In this document: piece by piece, positions 62,274 to 64,000 of the stretch | How the letters are laid out: every line of letters begins with the position of its first letter | Position numbering within the stretch: position 1 is the first letter of the stretch | Translations under genes and position numbers: made by a program | Origin: Flavobacterium sandaracinum | GTDB lineage: Bacteria > Bacteroidota > Bacteroidia > Flavobacteriales > Flavobacteriaceae | Length of the DNA stretch: 64,000 nucleotides | Assembly (NCBI RefSeq): GCF_004349135.1 | Contig: NZ_SMFN01000004.1 | Location: 62,001-126,000 of the forward strand | Reading direction: 5' to 3' | Notes under the pieces: generated by a model | Told to the model about the DNA's origin: nothing | Databases searched by the model: none | The model's input: the letters and a program-made list of their open reading frames with translations, nothing else

Positions 62274-63315
62274 TATTGCCCAAACTTTTTTGATTTATAA
62301 TATCTTCTTCGGTCAATGGAAATTCAGCCATACTGATTTTTTTACGATCTTCTTCTCTACCAATAAGGATATGCGATTCAGTAGCTATTTCAACTTTTTC
62401 TAACTTTCTGTTGTATTTGTTTTGATTGATAACCGAGTCTTTTTCAAAAGCTCTTGGCCCTTCAATAATCCAGTCTTTCACTTCTTTGTGATCAAAACGA
62501 CAACCATTACAAATAAACTCATCTACTTCATGGTATTCGTCTTTTCTTCCAGTAACACGTTGAATTTCGTCACCAAACATCCAAACGGTCGTTTTTCCAG
62601 AACAAGTAGGGCAATCTCTGTGTGCGTTATACGGCTTACTGAACCAAACTCTAGATTTAAATCGAAACGTTTTATCAGTCAATGCGCCTACCGGGCATAC
62701 ATCAATCATATTTCCAGAAAACTCATTGTCAACTGCTTTTGAAATACAAGTCGAAATATTAGAATGATCTCCTCTATCCATAACTCCGTGCACACGATCA
62801 TCCGTTAATTGGTCTGCAACCATCACACAACGGTAGCAAAGAATACAACGATTCATGTGCAACTGAATATTTGGACCAATGTTCTCTGGTTCAAAAGTTC
62901 TCTTTTCCTCAATAAAACGAGTTTCTGATTTTCCGTGCTCAAAGCTTAGGTTTTGCAAATCGCATTCTCCTGCTTGATCACAAACTGGGCAGTCTAGCGG
63001 GTGATTGATCAACAAAAATTCAGTTACTGATTTCCTTGCTTCTTGCACTCGAGGCGAGGATTTACTATTCACTTCCATTCCGTCCATGCAACCGGTTACA
63101 CAGGAAGCCATTAATTTTGGCATTGGTCTTGGATCCGCTTCACTTCCTTTAGCAACTTCCACTAAACAACAACGGCATTTTCCACCGCTCCCTTTTAGTT
63201 TAGAATAATAACACATTGCTGGCGGAACTACTTCTCCACCTATCATACGTGCAGCCTGCAGGATGGTTGTTCCTGGTTCAACTTCTATTGAATGTCCGTC
63301 TATTGTTACTTTCAT
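62266..63315 (-). CDS. nuoG: NADH-quinone oxidoreductase subunit G, short form (2Fe-2S/4Fe-4S part only)
   Basis: 349 residues: 2Fe-2S ferredoxin domain (GGKCRCCLVEV), the His-ligated cluster NHPLDCPVCDQAGECDLQN, then the CILCYRCVMVADQ cluster and CPTCSGKTTVWMFGDE. NuoG of most bacteria is 700-900 residues, with a molybdopterin-like C-terminal domain that is missing here. The frame ends cleanly and nuoH follows at once, so this is the natural length in this lineage, not a frameshift. Confidence 0.93.
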   Translation of the reverse strand: MKVTIDGHSIEVEPGTTILQAARMIGGEVVPPAMCYYSKLKGSGGKCRCCLVEVAKGSEADPRPMPKLMASCVTGCMDGMEVNSKSSPRVQEARKSVTEFLLINHPLDCPVCDQAGECDLQNLSFEHGKSETRFIEEKRTFEPENIGPNIQLHMNRCILCYRCVMVADQLTDDRVHGVMDRGDHSNISTCISKAVDNEFSGNMIDVCPVGALTDKTFRFKSRVWFSKPYNAHRDCPTCSGKTTVWMFGDEIQRVTGRKDEYHEVDEFICNGCRFDHKEVKDWIIEGPRAFEKDSVINQNKYNRKLEKVEIATESHILIGREEDRKKISMAEFPLTEEDIINQKSLGNNG

Positions 63316-63316
63316 T

Positions 63317-63382
63317 ATTTAACTCTATTTAACTCCTACGGAGTATCTTATTTCTGAAATCAAAAATCGTTAATCAGCAATC
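63317..63382. repeat. Gap between nuoG and nuoF with repeated word
   Basis: Contains ACTCCTACGGAGT (small palindrome, about 63332) and the 24-bp segment 63359-63382, which is the same, apart from one base, as 40098-40121. Confidence 0.6.
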
Positions 63383-64000
63383 TTAAATCAATTCCTTCGC
63401 TACTAAATGCTTTACTTTTTCAAAAGGTTCAGCAACAAAATGATCTCTATTCTTTATTTTTTCTGGGAAGCGAATGTGGTATTCAAATTCTTCTCTAAAG
63501 TGACGAATTGCGGCTGCTACGGGCCAAGCTGCTGCGTCACCTAATGGACAAATTGTATTTCCTTCAATTTTACTTTGAATACTCAAAAGCAAATCGATAT
63601 CTTCTTCACGACCATGACCATTTTCTATTCGGTGCAATACTTTTTCCATCCATCCAGTACCTTCACGACAAGGGGAACATTGTCCACAGCTTTCATGGTG
63701 GTAAAAACGAGAGAAATTCCAAGTATTCCTTACGATGCACGAAGTATCATTGTAAACGATAAATCCACCTGATCCTAACATAGAACCTGTAGCAAATCCA
63801 CCGTCACTCAAGGATTCGTATGACATTAAACGATCCTCACCGTTAGCTGTTTTATAAATTAAATGAGCGGGTAAAACAGGAACAGAACTTCCTCCTGGCA
63901 CAAATGCTTTCAAAGGTCTGTCAGAACTCATTCCACCTAAATATTCATCAGAATTCATGAATTCATAGACACTTAAACCCAATTCAATTTCGTAAACACC
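63383..64000 (-). CDS. nuoF: NADH-quinone oxidoreductase subunit F, C-terminal part (cut by window edge)
   Basis: About 206 residues are visible; the N-terminal half with the FMN/NADH site lies beyond the window. In-frame reading continues to base 64000 (GVYEIELGLSVYEFM), so the Leu/Met nearby is not a start. The 4Fe-4S ligands are in HESCGQCSPCREGTGWMEKV, and CPLGDAAAWPVAAAIRHF carries the last Cys. It takes electrons from NADH in complex I. Confidence 0.96.
   Translation of the reverse strand, partial: GVYEIELGLSVYEFMNSDEYLGGMSSDRPLKAFVPGGSSVPVLPAHLIYKTANGEDRLMSYESLSDGGFATGSMLGSGGFIVYNDTSCIVRNTWNFSRFYHHESCGQCSPCREGTGWMEKVLHRIENGHGREEDIDLLLSIQSKIEGNTICPLGDAAAWPVAAAIRHFREEFEYHIRFPEKIKNRDHFVAEPFEKVKHLVAKELI

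Overview
The window is AT-rich chromosomal DNA from a member of the Flavobacteriaceae, most likely Flavobacterium. The signs are: a TonB receptor with an N-terminal carboxypeptidase-like domain, a type IX secretion (T9SS) sorting domain, a MurF-Alr fusion, promoters of the Bacteroidetes type (-7 box TAnnTTTG) and a near absence of Shine-Dalgarno sequences. Most of the window is ordinary core genome. No phage, transposase or CRISPR array was seen.

Layout. 0-7 kb: the end of an M13 metallopeptidase, an NTF2-like lipoprotein, an AsmA-like protein, an L,D-transpeptidase and a small HPF/RaiA-like protein. 7.2-7.6 kb: a dispersed palindromic repeat. 7.6-13.3 kb: prolyl oligopeptidase, then a three-gene unit (His/Cys-rich small protein, TonB receptor, lipoprotein) that may serve metal uptake. 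13.4-19.3 kb: asd, mscL, murF-alr, a small membrane protein and an outer-membrane barrel.

19.6-26.1 kb holds the most unusual locus. Five exported proteins are encoded: two homologous subunit-like proteins, a third subunit-like protein, a two-domain Ig-like chaperone candidate and a 1169-residue outer-membrane barrel with flanking Ig-like and carboxypeptidase-like domains. The logic resembles a chaperone-usher fibre system, but the sequences do not look like classical PapC/PapD/FimA, and none of the proteins has a T9SS tail. It ends beside tRNA-Ser(GGA) and a tandem structured repeat.

26.5-41.1 kb: asparaginase, acyltransferase, TatD, a retropepsin-like protein, a T9SS-secreted protein with three nearly identical 165-residue modules, the 2-oxoglutarate dehydrogenase genes sucA and sucB split by a DUF2846-like gene, a small barrel, a PhoD-like phosphatase and a polyprenyl synthase. 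41.1-48.3 kb: a YceI protein and a TetR-TolC-adaptor-RND efflux operon; both promoters carry the same 28-bp palindromic site. 48.3-54.8 kb: umuC-umuD (in that order), two secreted proteins, an AraC regulator, a Gfo/Idh/MocA oxidoreductase and a DsbA/FrnE-like protein. 54.9-64 kb: the complex I operon nuoF-N (minus strand), cut by the window edge in nuoF and carrying a second copy of the dispersed palindromic repeat between nuoH and nuoI.
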